A stretch of DNA of 64,000 nucleotides from Geobacillus kaustophilus (GTDB lineage Bacteria; Bacillota; Bacilli; Bacillales; Anoxybacillaceae): NCBI RefSeq assembly GCF_000948285.1, contig NZ_JYBP01000003.1, positions 2,170,001-2,234,000 on the forward strand, in the 5' to 3' direction. Both the position numbers and the translations under genes were made by a program. Of the stretch, positions 8,767 through 16,460 are shown piece by piece (positions within the stretch are counted from its first letter, which is position 1; every line of letters begins with the position of its first letter). Below the pieces are notes generated by a model that was not told where the DNA came from, searched no databases, and saw only the letters and a list, made by a program, of their open reading frames with translations.

Positions 8767-9114
8767 CTATCGATTAAGCAATATAATCTCCCTAGCCTCA
8801 ATGTTTCTGCTTTCTTTACTTTGATTTATAGTCTGAGGGGTGGCAAGAATGACTTTCACAGTTACTTCTTCCGTAAAGTCGTCAACACTTAATTTGTTGC
8901 CATCTTCATCACTGAGTTTTGTTTGATCTGTGATTCGGACTGTACAAGGATAGCTTATATCCTCTACGTTATTTTTCCTTTTTTTTACTTCATGGGAACA
9001 GTCCACGACAAAATAATTTTCTCCAATACTATAAAGCGTCCCTTCAAAAGACTTTGTTCCTGTGCAACCAGTCAAGAGTAAACTAACCAAGACGAAAACA
9101 ACAGTTCTAATCAT
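8767..9114 (-). CDS. Small secreted lipoprotein
   Basis: 115 residues from ATG 9112-9114 with AAAGGA upstream. A type II signal peptide (MIRTVVFVLVSLL) ends in the lipobox LTGC, so Cys16 or near it would be lipidated. The mature domain starts TGTKSFEG and has a beta-rich look with a CSHEVKKRK-type loop. Function unknown; similar in style to other small lipoproteins of this low-GC stretch. Confidence 0.65.
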   Translation of the reverse strand: MIRTVVFVLVSLLLTGCTGTKSFEGTLYSIGENYFVVDCSHEVKKRKNNVEDISYPCTVRITDQTKLSDEDGNKLSVDDFTEEVTVKVILATPQTINQSKESRNIEAREIILLNR

Positions 9115-9185
9115 TCGAATTGCATTCCTTTGTATGAAATTTTGTAAGATTACATTTATCGAAAAAGACAACACAACGCAAAACT

Positions 9186-9262
9186 AAACTTCTCTATTCC
9201 CTTTTTATGAGCAGGAGGCTTTTAAAAATGCTCCTAAGGGAAGTAGAGATTACTCATGAACG
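9186..9262. repeat. Long imperfect inverted repeat
   Basis: CTCTATTCCCTT near 9196 pairs with AAGGGAAGTAGAG near 9237-9249, and inside it AGGAGGC pairs with GCTCCT. It lies between the protease and lipoprotein genes and could act as a terminator for the protease, although it is not followed by a clean T-run. Confidence 0.4.
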
Positions 9263-9329
9263 TTTTATTTGGTAACACTTTATTTCTCTAAATTATCCCT
9301 ATGTTAACAAAGATAATACACAAAAACAT

Positions 9330-10604
9330 TCACCACGTTCTAGGAGATAACCCCCAATAATCTACTATACTTTGTACATGAGTATACATTTTCCACCCAT
9401 TAGAGCCTACGCCTTCATGTACACCTCTAATCTGGCTACCATAATATGTAGGCGAACCACTGTCACCGTTAGTAGAATTATAATCAGCAGCAGTCATATT
9501 ATTGTGTTCTCTTGCTGAATAATTTGTACTTTTTACAACCCCACATGCATTACCAGTATATGAACCATTCATACATACGTATTGTCCTACATATTCATAT
9601 GATTCTCTTTGCCAACTGGTAAAGTTAGGCTGTCCATAATTATAATTGCTAGCATAGGAAAGTTGACCTAATGAAATCAGCATTGCATCCAGTTCACCAC
9701 TATTTACGAGCCTGTAGGCATATCCAAAGTATGAACCGCCTTGACTAAATCTATCACTACTTCTTCCGCAATGACCAGCTGTGACATAGTAAACCCAATT
9801 TCCATAAGAAGCTGAAAATCCGCCCGTACACCCCCAACCAGTGTCAATATTGCTAATCCTTAATCCACCTTCTAATGGCCGTGTATAAGCAGTTCTAGAC
9901 TCTTCGTAACCACCATCAGATTCAATTACTTCAATATCTGAACCGAATATATTTACAAGTGAATCCCTAGCAGTGCTGTCAAATGGATAAATACCGATAA
10001 TAACCTTATTCCTTTGAATATTAGAATATATAGTAGTAACATTTATACCTTGTTCTTTTAATTCACGCCTCTTCGAGAGTACTGTCGAATGTATTTCATC
10101 AAGCTGCTTTTCTGATCTTTGTACTTGTTTAAATTTTATTTTTGAATCATTATTAAAAATTTTCCTAATGTCATTTATCTCTTTATTCATTTGTTTTAAA
10201 TTTTTAGAAAAACTAATTGTTACCACACCTTTTTTCGATTGATCGACGTACAGTCCCCCAAAATCACTTGAACTAATATTGTTTCTAATATATTCTAAAA
10301 TCAATGGTATTTTTTCCTCTTGATATTTTATTCTATTTTCTATTTCCTCTAATTCGTCCTCAGTTAGCCAAACTCCGTGTTTTTCGTATGACTGTATTAC
10401 TTCCTTTGAGGTTATTAAATTACTCACATAAACAGGATCATAATTTAAACCCATTTTCTTTCTATACTCTATATTTCTTTTTAATTCGGAATCATTAGCT
10501 ATATCATTTTCCGCGTTTATAGACCGTGGTGATAAAATCAATATGGGAAGTAAAATGATGAATAGGATCACAGTGTTTTTTAGTGAGATATTCATTAAGG
10601 ACAC
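9330..10604 (-). CDS. Secreted trypsin-fold (S1, streptogrisin-like) serine protease with pro-region
   Basis: 424 residues: signal peptide (1-31, cut after SINA), a pro-region of about 210 residues, then an S1 domain. The catalytic triad is clear: His278 in TAGHCG, Asp306 in GELDAMLI, Ser382 in NGDSGSPTY. Cysteine pairs 259/279 and 344/354 suggest two disulfides. The layout is that of alpha-lytic/streptogrisin proteases, in which the pro-region assists folding. Such proteases are common in actinobacteria and less so in this group. A start at ATG 10595 is also possible. The promoter region lies in 10605-10740. Confidence 0.88.
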   Translation of the reverse strand: MSLMNISLKNTVILFIILLPILILSPRSINAENDIANDSELKRNIEYRKKMGLNYDPVYVSNLITSKEVIQSYEKHGVWLTEDELEEIENRIKYQEEKIPLILEYIRNNISSSDFGGLYVDQSKKGVVTISFSKNLKQMNKEINDIRKIFNNDSKIKFKQVQRSEKQLDEIHSTVLSKRRELKEQGINVTTIYSNIQRNKVIIGIYPFDSTARDSLVNIFGSDIEVIESDGGYEESRTAYTRPLEGGLRISNIDTGWGCTGGFSASYGNWVYYVTAGHCGRSSDRFSQGGSYFGYAYRLVNSGELDAMLISLGQLSYASNYNYGQPNFTSWQRESYEYVGQYVCMNGSYTGNACGVVKSTNYSAREHNNMTAADYNSTNGDSGSPTYYGSQIRGVHEGVGSNGWKMYTHVQSIVDYWGLSPRTW

Positions 10605-10958
10605 TTCCCTTCTGATATTGGTATTGTCAAAAGTTTTAAAGACGTCCCCTGATTTTTTGTTGATTTTATGCTTTTCTGGATAAAAAGCTTGTCACTCTTG
10701 TTGTTTACCGTATGATTGAGATAACGACACACACAGCCACCCAAACATTGGAGTGACAAGATTGTTACCAAAATTATTAATCAAACTTCATCTTTTACAA
10801 CAAACCGCGGACATTCTCTGCCTGTATCAATCGAACGTTTTTCCCGACAACAAACCATTTCGACAGGTGACAGACACAACAACAATGAATCCACGTGAGA
10901 CTACTTTCATGCTTAGATGGGGAACGAAATCTTCTCATGAGTGTTTTTACAAAAATCT
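10605..10958. other. Intergenic region, possible transposase 5' remnant
   Basis: No convincing gene. On the plus strand a short frame from 10753 begins MTRLLPKLLIKLHLLQQTAD and then loses sense, as the start of a degraded transposase might. GTCACTCTTG (10690) and its inverted partner in GGAGTGACAAG (10750) suggest a terminal repeat. The IS family cannot be named. Confidence 0.3.
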
Positions 10959-11237
10959 TCATCTCATATACTCAACAGATATAACTGCTAAATACATGAT
11001 AAGACCAACAACTAGTATGACAGCTAACAAATTTCTATCAGATATGTCGTTTGTAAAATTTATCTTTATAATAATTCCCAATAAAAAAGCAAGTACCGCA
11101 GTAAGGATAATAGGAAAAATTGAAATGATATTAAACGTTTTTAGAGATTCATAGTGATTAATACCCCACAATGTTACGAAATATAAACAAAAATAAAAAC
11201 ATGCGCTTATTATCGTAAACAATATAGCTTTTTGCAT
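10959..11237 (-). CDS. Small membrane protein (92 residues)
   Basis: Start ATG at 11235-11237 behind GGGGGGG. Three hydrophobic segments (about 3-25, 37-57, 68-88), no catalytic motif. It is driven by the promoter in terminator-promoter repeat copy 3 (TTGACG-17-TATGAT at 11344-11372), about 100 bp upstream. Unknown function; its position after a possible peptide-toxin cassette makes an immunity role conceivable but unproven. Confidence 0.6.
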   Translation of the reverse strand: MQKAILFTIISACFYFCLYFVTLWGINHYESLKTFNIISIFPIILTAVLAFLLGIIIKINFTNDISDRNLLAVILVVGLIMYLAVISVEYMR

Positions 11238-11339
11238 TATCCCCCCCTCTCTGTTATCTCTATACAAGTCGACTATAAATACAACATGGCAAGTGATCGA
11301 CAGGATGTAAAGCAAAATGGCAACTTGTATAGTTCGTAA

Positions 11340-11436
11340 AATAATCATAAAAAAAAAAAAATTATCCGTCAACCCCTTTTTTAGAATAAATTGTATATAG
11401 AGAAACAAAAAAACATCCCATATAGGATGACAGAAA
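11340..11436 (-). repeat. Terminator-promoter repeat, copy 3
   Basis: Minus strand: hairpin CATCCTATATGGGATG with TTTTTTTG ends the operon above, then TTCTCTATATACAATTTATTC, then TTGACG (11367-11372), exactly 17 bases and TATGAT (11344-11349). The same layout and spacing recur at 12558-12586. It terminates one small membrane-protein gene and starts the next. Confidence 0.78.
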
Positions 11437-11444
11437 TAATGAAG

Positions 11445-11747
11445 CTAACGTTGCGCAAAAACTCTTCTTCCGATATCATATCCAACTGCTCCGATGTAAA
11501 TCGGTACGACAAAAGCAACCGATAGATAAAACGGAATGGATACAAGCGTTGCGACGATCAAAACGACCATTGAATGAAATTTCTTATCGAAAAACAGGAG
11601 AATACCTTCTGTCACTATACAAACAAGCAAAATGAGCAACAACGCAAACGGAAAAACAGCCCACGCAAAAGACCATGAACTGAATAGTGAAAGCGCCAAG
11701 AAAAACAACACAATCGATAGGAAAACTTTTTTGAAAAATAGTTTCAT
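11445..11747 (-). CDS. Small membrane protein (100 residues)
   Basis: Start ATG 11747 with AAAGGAAGTGAG upstream. Three or four membrane spans and a short positively charged tail (GRRVFAQR). It follows the 44-residue membrane peptide by 15 bp and the hydrophobic 76-residue peptide, so the three look like one transcript that ends at the hairpin in 11411-11432. Candidate immunity or export protein; family not recognised. Confidence 0.65.
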   Translation of the reverse strand: MKLFFKKVFLSIVLFFLALSLFSSWSFAWAVFPFALLLILLVCIVTEGILLFFDKKFHSMVVLIVATLVSIPFYLSVAFVVPIYIGAVGYDIGRRVFAQR

Positions 11748-11762
11748 AACTCACTTCCTTTA

Positions 11763-11897
11763 TCATCTGGATAAAAGAAAAAGAAGAATGAAAATGCATG
11801 TGTAAAATAGTATCTTTTCTCGCGGTTTCCCTTTTCGTTCAATAAGCACATACAACAAAAACGCAATAACAAGCGAGTATAAAAGTTTAAACATCAT
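11763..11897 (-). CDS. Small membrane peptide (44 residues)
   Basis: MMFKLLYSLVIAFLLYVLIE starts a two-span hydrophobic peptide ending FILLFLLSR. AAGGTGG lies about ten bases before the ATG at 11897. Coding is supported by its fit between the neighbouring genes (27 bp after one, 15 bp before the next). Confidence 0.55.
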   Translation of the reverse strand: MMFKLLYSLVIAFLLYVLIERKGKPREKILFYTCIFILLFLLSR

Positions 11898-11924
11898 ACA
11901 AAATAAACCACCTTATTCTCACAA

Positions 11925-12155
11925 TTATTGACTTTTAATTACAGTTGCAAGCTCGTATGCGCGTTGAATATCTGCATGAGCAGAATTTGAAACACTAATC
12001 ATATTTGCAGCAATAACTGAAGCAGATCCTGCAGCAGTTAAGGCACCGAAAATGGTACTAACTGTTAGTACAGCTACGCCTAATGCTCCCATTAATGCGG
12101 CAGCTTCAATTAATAAGGTGCTCCTAGCTGAGCTAATCGTGTCAGCTCTTGTCAT
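11925..12155 (-). CDS. Hydrophobic peptide, possible SdpC-like bacteriocin region (76 residues)
   Basis: A short polar start (MTRADTISSARS) is followed by a long small-residue hydrophobic segment (ALMGALGVAVLTVSTIFGAL in part) and a polar tail ending in SNSAHADIQRAYELATVIKS. The pattern resembles the C-terminal toxic region of SdpC from B. subtilis as I recall it; this is similarity of layout, not a proven match. No good ribosome site precedes the ATG. In frame the sequence extends upstream to a TGA that is only bases away from the end of the preceding broken gene, so it may be the C-terminal part of that precursor. Confidence 0.5.
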   Translation of the reverse strand: MTRADTISSARSTLLIEAAALMGALGVAVLTVSTIFGALTAAGSASVIAANMISVSNSAHADIQRAYELATVIKSQ

Positions 12156-12166
12156 AAAAGAGGAAA

Positions 12167-12521
12167 CTAATCCACCTCAATATCCTTATTATTAATACGT
12201 ACTAACTTATTCTTCTTAAAAGTATATGTTTGCGTGCTATATTCTTCGCGAATCTCTCCTGACTGGAAATCTTCTGTAATTATCTTTGTTGAAACAATTA
12301 CTTCTTCAGTATCATTTAGTCTTGTTGTCAATTTTAACACTAGTTTCAAAAGATTTTTGTCCAACCTTTTTCCTATTTTCCATACTATATACAGGCATGA
12401 CACTTGTATAAAACGACTCTCTATTTGAATACTTTTCTTTTGCTAAAACTTTTGGAGATATTGAAGCGAAACATAAGACAAAGCAAAAAAACAAAATAAT
12501 TTGTTTCCTTATCGCAACCAT
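12167..12521 (-). pseudogene. Secreted precursor protein, frameshifted
   Basis: Starts at ATG 12519-12521 behind GGGAGGGTGTAC. A Sec signal peptide (about 1-23, cut near KVLA) is followed by a polar region to ETSVKIDN. There the frame stops (TGA near 12312), while a second frame continues with NDTEEVIVSTKIITEDFQSG down to 12167. One inserted or deleted base in the overlap (about 12312-12345) explains this. A second single-base shift near 12165 would join it to the hydrophobic peptide at 11925-12155, giving one ~190-residue pre-pro-peptide about the size of SdpC (203 residues). It is driven by repeat copy 4. Confidence 0.5.
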
Positions 12522-12549
12522 GTACACCCTCCCATTTCAAAAAGAATTT

Positions 12550-12650
12550 ACAAAATAATCATAAAAAACAAAAAAACATCCGTCAACCCCTTTTTGGAAT
12601 AAATTGTATATAAAGAAACAAAAAACCACCCTACAATAAAGGGTGGCTCA
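12550..12650 (-). repeat. Terminator-promoter repeat, copy 4
   Basis: Minus strand: GCCACCCTTTATTGTAGGGTGG plus TTTTTT ends the fixX operon, followed by TTTCTTTATATACAATTTATTCC, TTGACG (12581-12586), 17 bases, TATGAT (12558-12563) and TTTTGTAAATTC. It serves the secreted precursor gene 30 bp downstream. Confidence 0.78.
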
Positions 12651-12831
12651 CATGAGAAGAACCGCGAATCGTTTGTTTTTTTGTTAGTTCTTCATCGACT
12701 GTTAATAACGCTTTTTTCTCCCAGCTGACGAAGTAATCTTCCCATAAGACATGGCAACGGTCATCGGTTACTTCTAGCACAATTCCTCTCGTTCCATCCG
12801 TATAGACGACGCAGTCTCCGATGTGAAACAT
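12631..12831 (-). CDS. Small KOW/DUF2187-like protein
   Basis: 66 residues from ATG 12829-12831 behind TAGGGTGATC, overlapping the end of fixX. The phrase FHIGDCVVYTDGTRGIVLEV is a short beta-barrel start such as seen in KOW or DUF2187-type proteins. The C-terminus (SSHVSHPLL) is encoded inside the terminator hairpin of repeat copy 4, so the original 3' end may have been replaced when the repeat arrived. Confidence 0.55.
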   Translation of the reverse strand: MFHIGDCVVYTDGTRGIVLEVTDDRCHVLWEDYFVSWEKKALLTVDEELTKKQTIRGSSHVSHPLL

Positions 12832-12836
12832 GGCGA

Positions 12837-13121
12837 TCACCCTAGACGGAAGACGATGCCATAGCCGCCGCGTGGATATTCCCACTGAATGTTTTCGTGC
12901 GGACAGCCGATGCGACAGCTGCCGCACTCATGACATCCTTCATAGCCGACGTGCATCCGAACTTCTTCCCATTTATACACAGACGCTGGGCAAAAAATCG
13001 TACAAATTTTATCCGGGCATTTCGTTAAACAAATATTTGGGTCAAGCACGTGAAGATGTGATTTCGTATCCGCATTAAAGCGGACTAAATATTGCTTTTC
13101 TTCAATCGTTTGCCCCTTCAT
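12837..13121 (-). CDS. fixX: Ferredoxin-like protein FixX
   Basis: 94 residues with two cysteine clusters, CLTKCPDKICTIFCPA and CHECGSCRIGCPH, expected to bind [4Fe-4S] centres. FixX pairs with FixC to pass electrons between the FixAB flavoprotein and the quinone pool. The ATG (13119-13121) shares its A with the fixC stop (TAATG) and has GGAAGGTGAT upstream, so translation is coupled. Last conserved gene of the pcd-lysDH-fixABCX operon. Confidence 0.88.
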   Translation of the reverse strand: MKGQTIEEKQYLVRFNADTKSHLHVLDPNICLTKCPDKICTIFCPASVYKWEEVRMHVGYEGCHECGSCRIGCPHENIQWEYPRGGYGIVFRLG

Positions 13122-14416
13122 TATTTCATCACCTTCCATGCTTTCATCATATCGCGTGCCAGCTTAAACTTTTGTTTCGTCGAGCCGAGGTCACGCCAAA
13201 TTTTTTGCTGTTTTTCCCATTTCGATGCTCCGTCCACCGTAAACATTTGGCTTGCAGCGCGGTTGAGCATCGGGATGTATTGCTCAAAATATTGTGGGAA
13301 CGATTCAAAATGATGGGTCGCATCTTTATATTTTTTCAAGTCTTGCCCAATAAAGCTTTCCATCAGTTTCATCCGATATTGGTCAAGCATGCTTTCGGAA
13401 AAGTCGTTTTGCTCTTTTGCCATAATAATTGTTTCTGCCGCTAACCGACCGGACGTCATCGCCATATTGGAACCTTCGCGATGAATCGCATTGACAAGCT
13501 GTGCCGCATCCCCAACAACAAGCACCCCGCTGCCTGCCACTTTCGGAATGGAATGATATCCACCTTCTGGAATCAAATGCGCTAAATATTCGACAGGTTC
13601 GCTCCCTTGAATGTATGGACGAATCATCGGGTGGTTTTTCACATACTCAAGCAGCTCATACGGCTTAATTTTATGTTTAATTAATCCAGATAAAAGCGTA
13701 CCGACACCGATGCTGAGCGTATCTTTATTCGTATATAAAAATCCTGTTCCTAAAATTCCCTTTGTCGCATCGCCAAAAATCTCAATTGTACAGCCTTGGT
13801 TGGCTTCAAGATTAAAGCGGTCTTCAATCACGTTTTTATCTAGTTTTAAAATTTCCATCGTCGCTAAAGCGACTTCATCTGGCCGCCATTCGCGATGAAA
13901 CCCGAGCTGTTTCGCTAAAAGGGAGTTGACGCCGTCTGCTAACACGACTACATCCGCGTAAATGTCGCCATCTGGTCGGTCTGTGCGAACACCGATGACG
14001 CGGCCGTTTTCGACGATACATTCGACCGCTACCGTTTCACAAACGAGCAGCGCTCCTTGTTCGACTGCTTTTTCGGCAAACCACTGGTCAAATTTGGCGC
14101 GCAATACGGTGAAATTGTTATACGGCTCTCGTCCCCACTCTAATCCTTTGTAACTAAATGTCACCGCCGATTCTTTATCCATCATCATAAACCGCTGCTC
14201 GACGATTGGGCGTTCTAGCGGTGCTTCTTTATAAAACTCTGGGATAATATCTTCCATCATTTTTCGGTATAATACACCGCCCATGACGTTTTTCGCTCCT
14301 GGATATTCGCCGCGCTCTAAAAGTAGCACGTGAACCCCTGCTTTTGCTAGTTCATAGGCACAAGCCGTCCCAGCTGGGCCTGCGCCAACAACGATACAAT
14401 CAAATTTTTCAGGCAT
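13121..14416 (-). CDS. fixC: Electron-transfer flavoprotein-quinone oxidoreductase FixC
   Basis: 431 residues. The N-terminal FAD-binding motif VGAGPAGTACAYEL (about 8-21) and a second FAD motif (VLVVGDAAQLVNAIHREG, about 300) place it in the FixC/ETF-QO family. It would oxidise the FixAB flavoprotein and, with FixX, reduce quinone or support electron bifurcation. It overlaps the end of fixB by 8 bp. The gene is intact although both ETF subunit genes upstream are broken, so it has probably lost its partner. Confidence 0.9.
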   Translation of the reverse strand: MPEKFDCIVVGAGPAGTACAYELAKAGVHVLLLERGEYPGAKNVMGGVLYRKMMEDIIPEFYKEAPLERPIVEQRFMMMDKESAVTFSYKGLEWGREPYNNFTVLRAKFDQWFAEKAVEQGALLVCETVAVECIVENGRVIGVRTDRPDGDIYADVVVLADGVNSLLAKQLGFHREWRPDEVALATMEILKLDKNVIEDRFNLEANQGCTIEIFGDATKGILGTGFLYTNKDTLSIGVGTLLSGLIKHKIKPYELLEYVKNHPMIRPYIQGSEPVEYLAHLIPEGGYHSIPKVAGSGVLVVGDAAQLVNAIHREGSNMAMTSGRLAAETIIMAKEQNDFSESMLDQYRMKLMESFIGQDLKKYKDATHHFESFPQYFEQYIPMLNRAASQMFTVDGASKWEKQQKIWRDLGSTKQKFKLARDMMKAWKVMK

Positions 14417-15634
14417 GGCGGATCTCCTCCTTCACATCGGCAGCTGCTTTTACTTTCGGAATTTCTTCTTTCAATCGGTCAATTAAAAGCGGAACGATTT
14501 CAAACGCATCGCCGACGATACCGTAGTGGCATGATTGGAAAATCGGAGCGTTCGGGTCTTTATTGATGGCGATAATGAGCTCCGAGTTTTGCATGCCGAC
14601 GACGTGCTGAATCGCTCCGGAAATGCCGATCGCAAAATAAATTTTCGGTGTGACGGTCACACCGGTTTGTCCGACTTGGTGATGATGGTCAATCCACCCT
14701 GCCTCCACAACGTCACGGCTCGCCCCAACGGCACCACCAAGCACTTCTGCGAGCTGGTGAATGAGTTGGAATCCTTCTTTGCTGCCCATCCCTTTTCCGC
14801 CAGCCACAACAATGTCCGCTTCGTCAATACGCACTTTTTTCGCTGTCTCTCTCACAATCTGTAACACTTTCGTCCGCATTTCTTCTTCGTGTAACTCAAT
14901 ATGCTCCTCGATCACGCGACCTGTGCGCGACGGATCTGGCGGTAGCGCTTTCATTACTTTTGGACGAACAGTTGCCATTTGTGGACGATATTTTTTACAT
15001 ACCTAAATCCGTGATAGAAGTGTATCAAAAATGCTTGAAAACCCAATCATGCCGAGGTTTCAACTCAATTTCGAATGTTCACCTATTAGGTGAAGAACCC
15101 CAAGGGCAATATTTGTTGATTTAGCAAGGTTTTCTTGGCAGTTTTGAACGCGTCTTTATCACGGATTCAGGTACATAAAATCGTTGCCATAATATTTCCA
15201 CCAAACGCCGGGCGGCTCGCTAACAATAACCCTGTATCTTCTTCAATATCAAGTATTGTCGTATCCGCTGTTAATCCTGTCGGTAAATCGGTTGCGATGG
15301 CACTCGCCAAATCTTTTCCAGATGGCGTCGCCCCATATAAAATGACTTCTGGTTTATGTTTATGGCAACAATCGAGCAAAGCGCGCATATATGGTTCTGT
15401 TCGGTAATGTTCAAAAATTGGATCATCATATACATATACAACGTCTGCACCATATTGAAAAAGTGTTGAGGCAAGTGCTTTTACGCCACTACCAATTAAA
15501 ACTCCCGCGAGCTCTGTTTTACGTTTATCTGCTAGCGCCCGTCCTGCTCCTAATAATTCTAACGATACAGGAGCAATTTGCCCATCTTTCACTTCAATGT
15601 ATATCCATATCCCCCGATAATCATCGAAATTCAT
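14409..15634 (-). pseudogene. fixB: Electron-transfer flavoprotein alpha subunit FixB/EtfA, split by a 170-bp insertion
   Basis: The N-terminal part (15178-15634, MNFDDYRGIWIYIEV... to GGNIMATILC) and the C-terminal part (14409-14995, FAD domain with GGKGMGS, GASRDVVEAGW and GQTGVTVTPKIYFAIGISG) together make a normal ETF alpha subunit. Between them lies a 170-bp miniature element with a 6-bp target duplication (TACATA). The insertion adds a stop right after TILC. The start ATG 15634 has AGGGGGAG upstream. Confidence 0.88.
15002..15171. mobile_element. 170-bp IS1380-ended MITE inside fixB
   Basis: Ends CCTAAATCCGTGA and TCACGGATTCAGG are inverted repeats like those at 8435-8528 and at the IS1380 fragment at 20078. 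Direct repeats TACATA (14996-15001 and 15172-15177) flank it. No gene inside. Confidence 0.85.
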
Positions 15635-15646
15635 GCGCTACTCCCC

Positions 15647-16460
15647 CTATACAAAAAGCTCTTTTTTCTCAAGTATAATAGACAACAGTTCATTTACTTG
15701 CTCTTCTTTTGTTCCTGTTAATATTTTTCCACCTTCTGGCTTCGGTGGTGCCCATACTTTTGATACAATCGTTGGAGATCCTTTCAATCCTAGTTGTTTG
15801 CGGTCAACATCTTCTAAGTCGTCTGCAGTCCAAATCGTTGGCTGATATCGTGCGGCTTTAATCATGTTTGGCAATGGTGCAAAGGAGATGTCATTGATGT
15901 CTTTTTCTACAGTAAACAAACAAGGTAATTGCGATTTCACCACTTCATAACCATCTTCTAATTTACGATGAACGATCGCATACCCTTTTTCTTTATTCAC
16001 TTCAACAACTTTGTTTACACCAGTTAGAGGAGGAATGTTTAAACGACGTGCAATACCAGGTCCGACTTGCCCCGTATCCCCATCGATCGTCATTTTTCCA
16101 CAAATGATGAGGTCAATCGGACGATGTTTGGCGATTTTTTCGAGCGCCTTTGTAAGCGCATAGCTTGTAGCGAGCGTATCAGCTCCGGCAAATGCTCGGT
16201 CTGAAATCATATACCCTTTCATCTGCCCCGAGCTCGATACATTTTTTAATGGCTTTTACTGCTGGTGGAGGACCCATTGTTAAAACAGATACGATTCCAC
16301 CGTACTTCTTTTTTAAACGAACAGCTTCTTCTACCGCATGCGCATCATACGGGTTTAAAATAGCAGGAGCACTCGCACGATCCATCGTGTTCGTTTTCGG
16401 GTTCATTTTAATAATTTTCGTATCTGGCACTTGCTTAATACAAGCTACAATATGTAGCAT
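15647..16460 (-). pseudogene. fixA: Electron-transfer flavoprotein beta subunit FixA/EtfB, frameshifted and separated from its ribosome site
   Basis: Two overlapping frames make one ETF beta subunit: MLHIVACIKQVPDTK... to KKCIELGADE, then GYMISDRAFAGADTLATSY to the end. Removing one base in GATGAAAGGG (near 16210) restores GAD-K-GYMISDR, so a +1 frameshift has occurred. The ATG at 16458-16460 lies in the 19-bp target duplication of an IS1182 element. The original ribosome site (GGAGGTGAACAT) is now 1.5 kb away at about 18022-18033. Confidence 0.88.
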
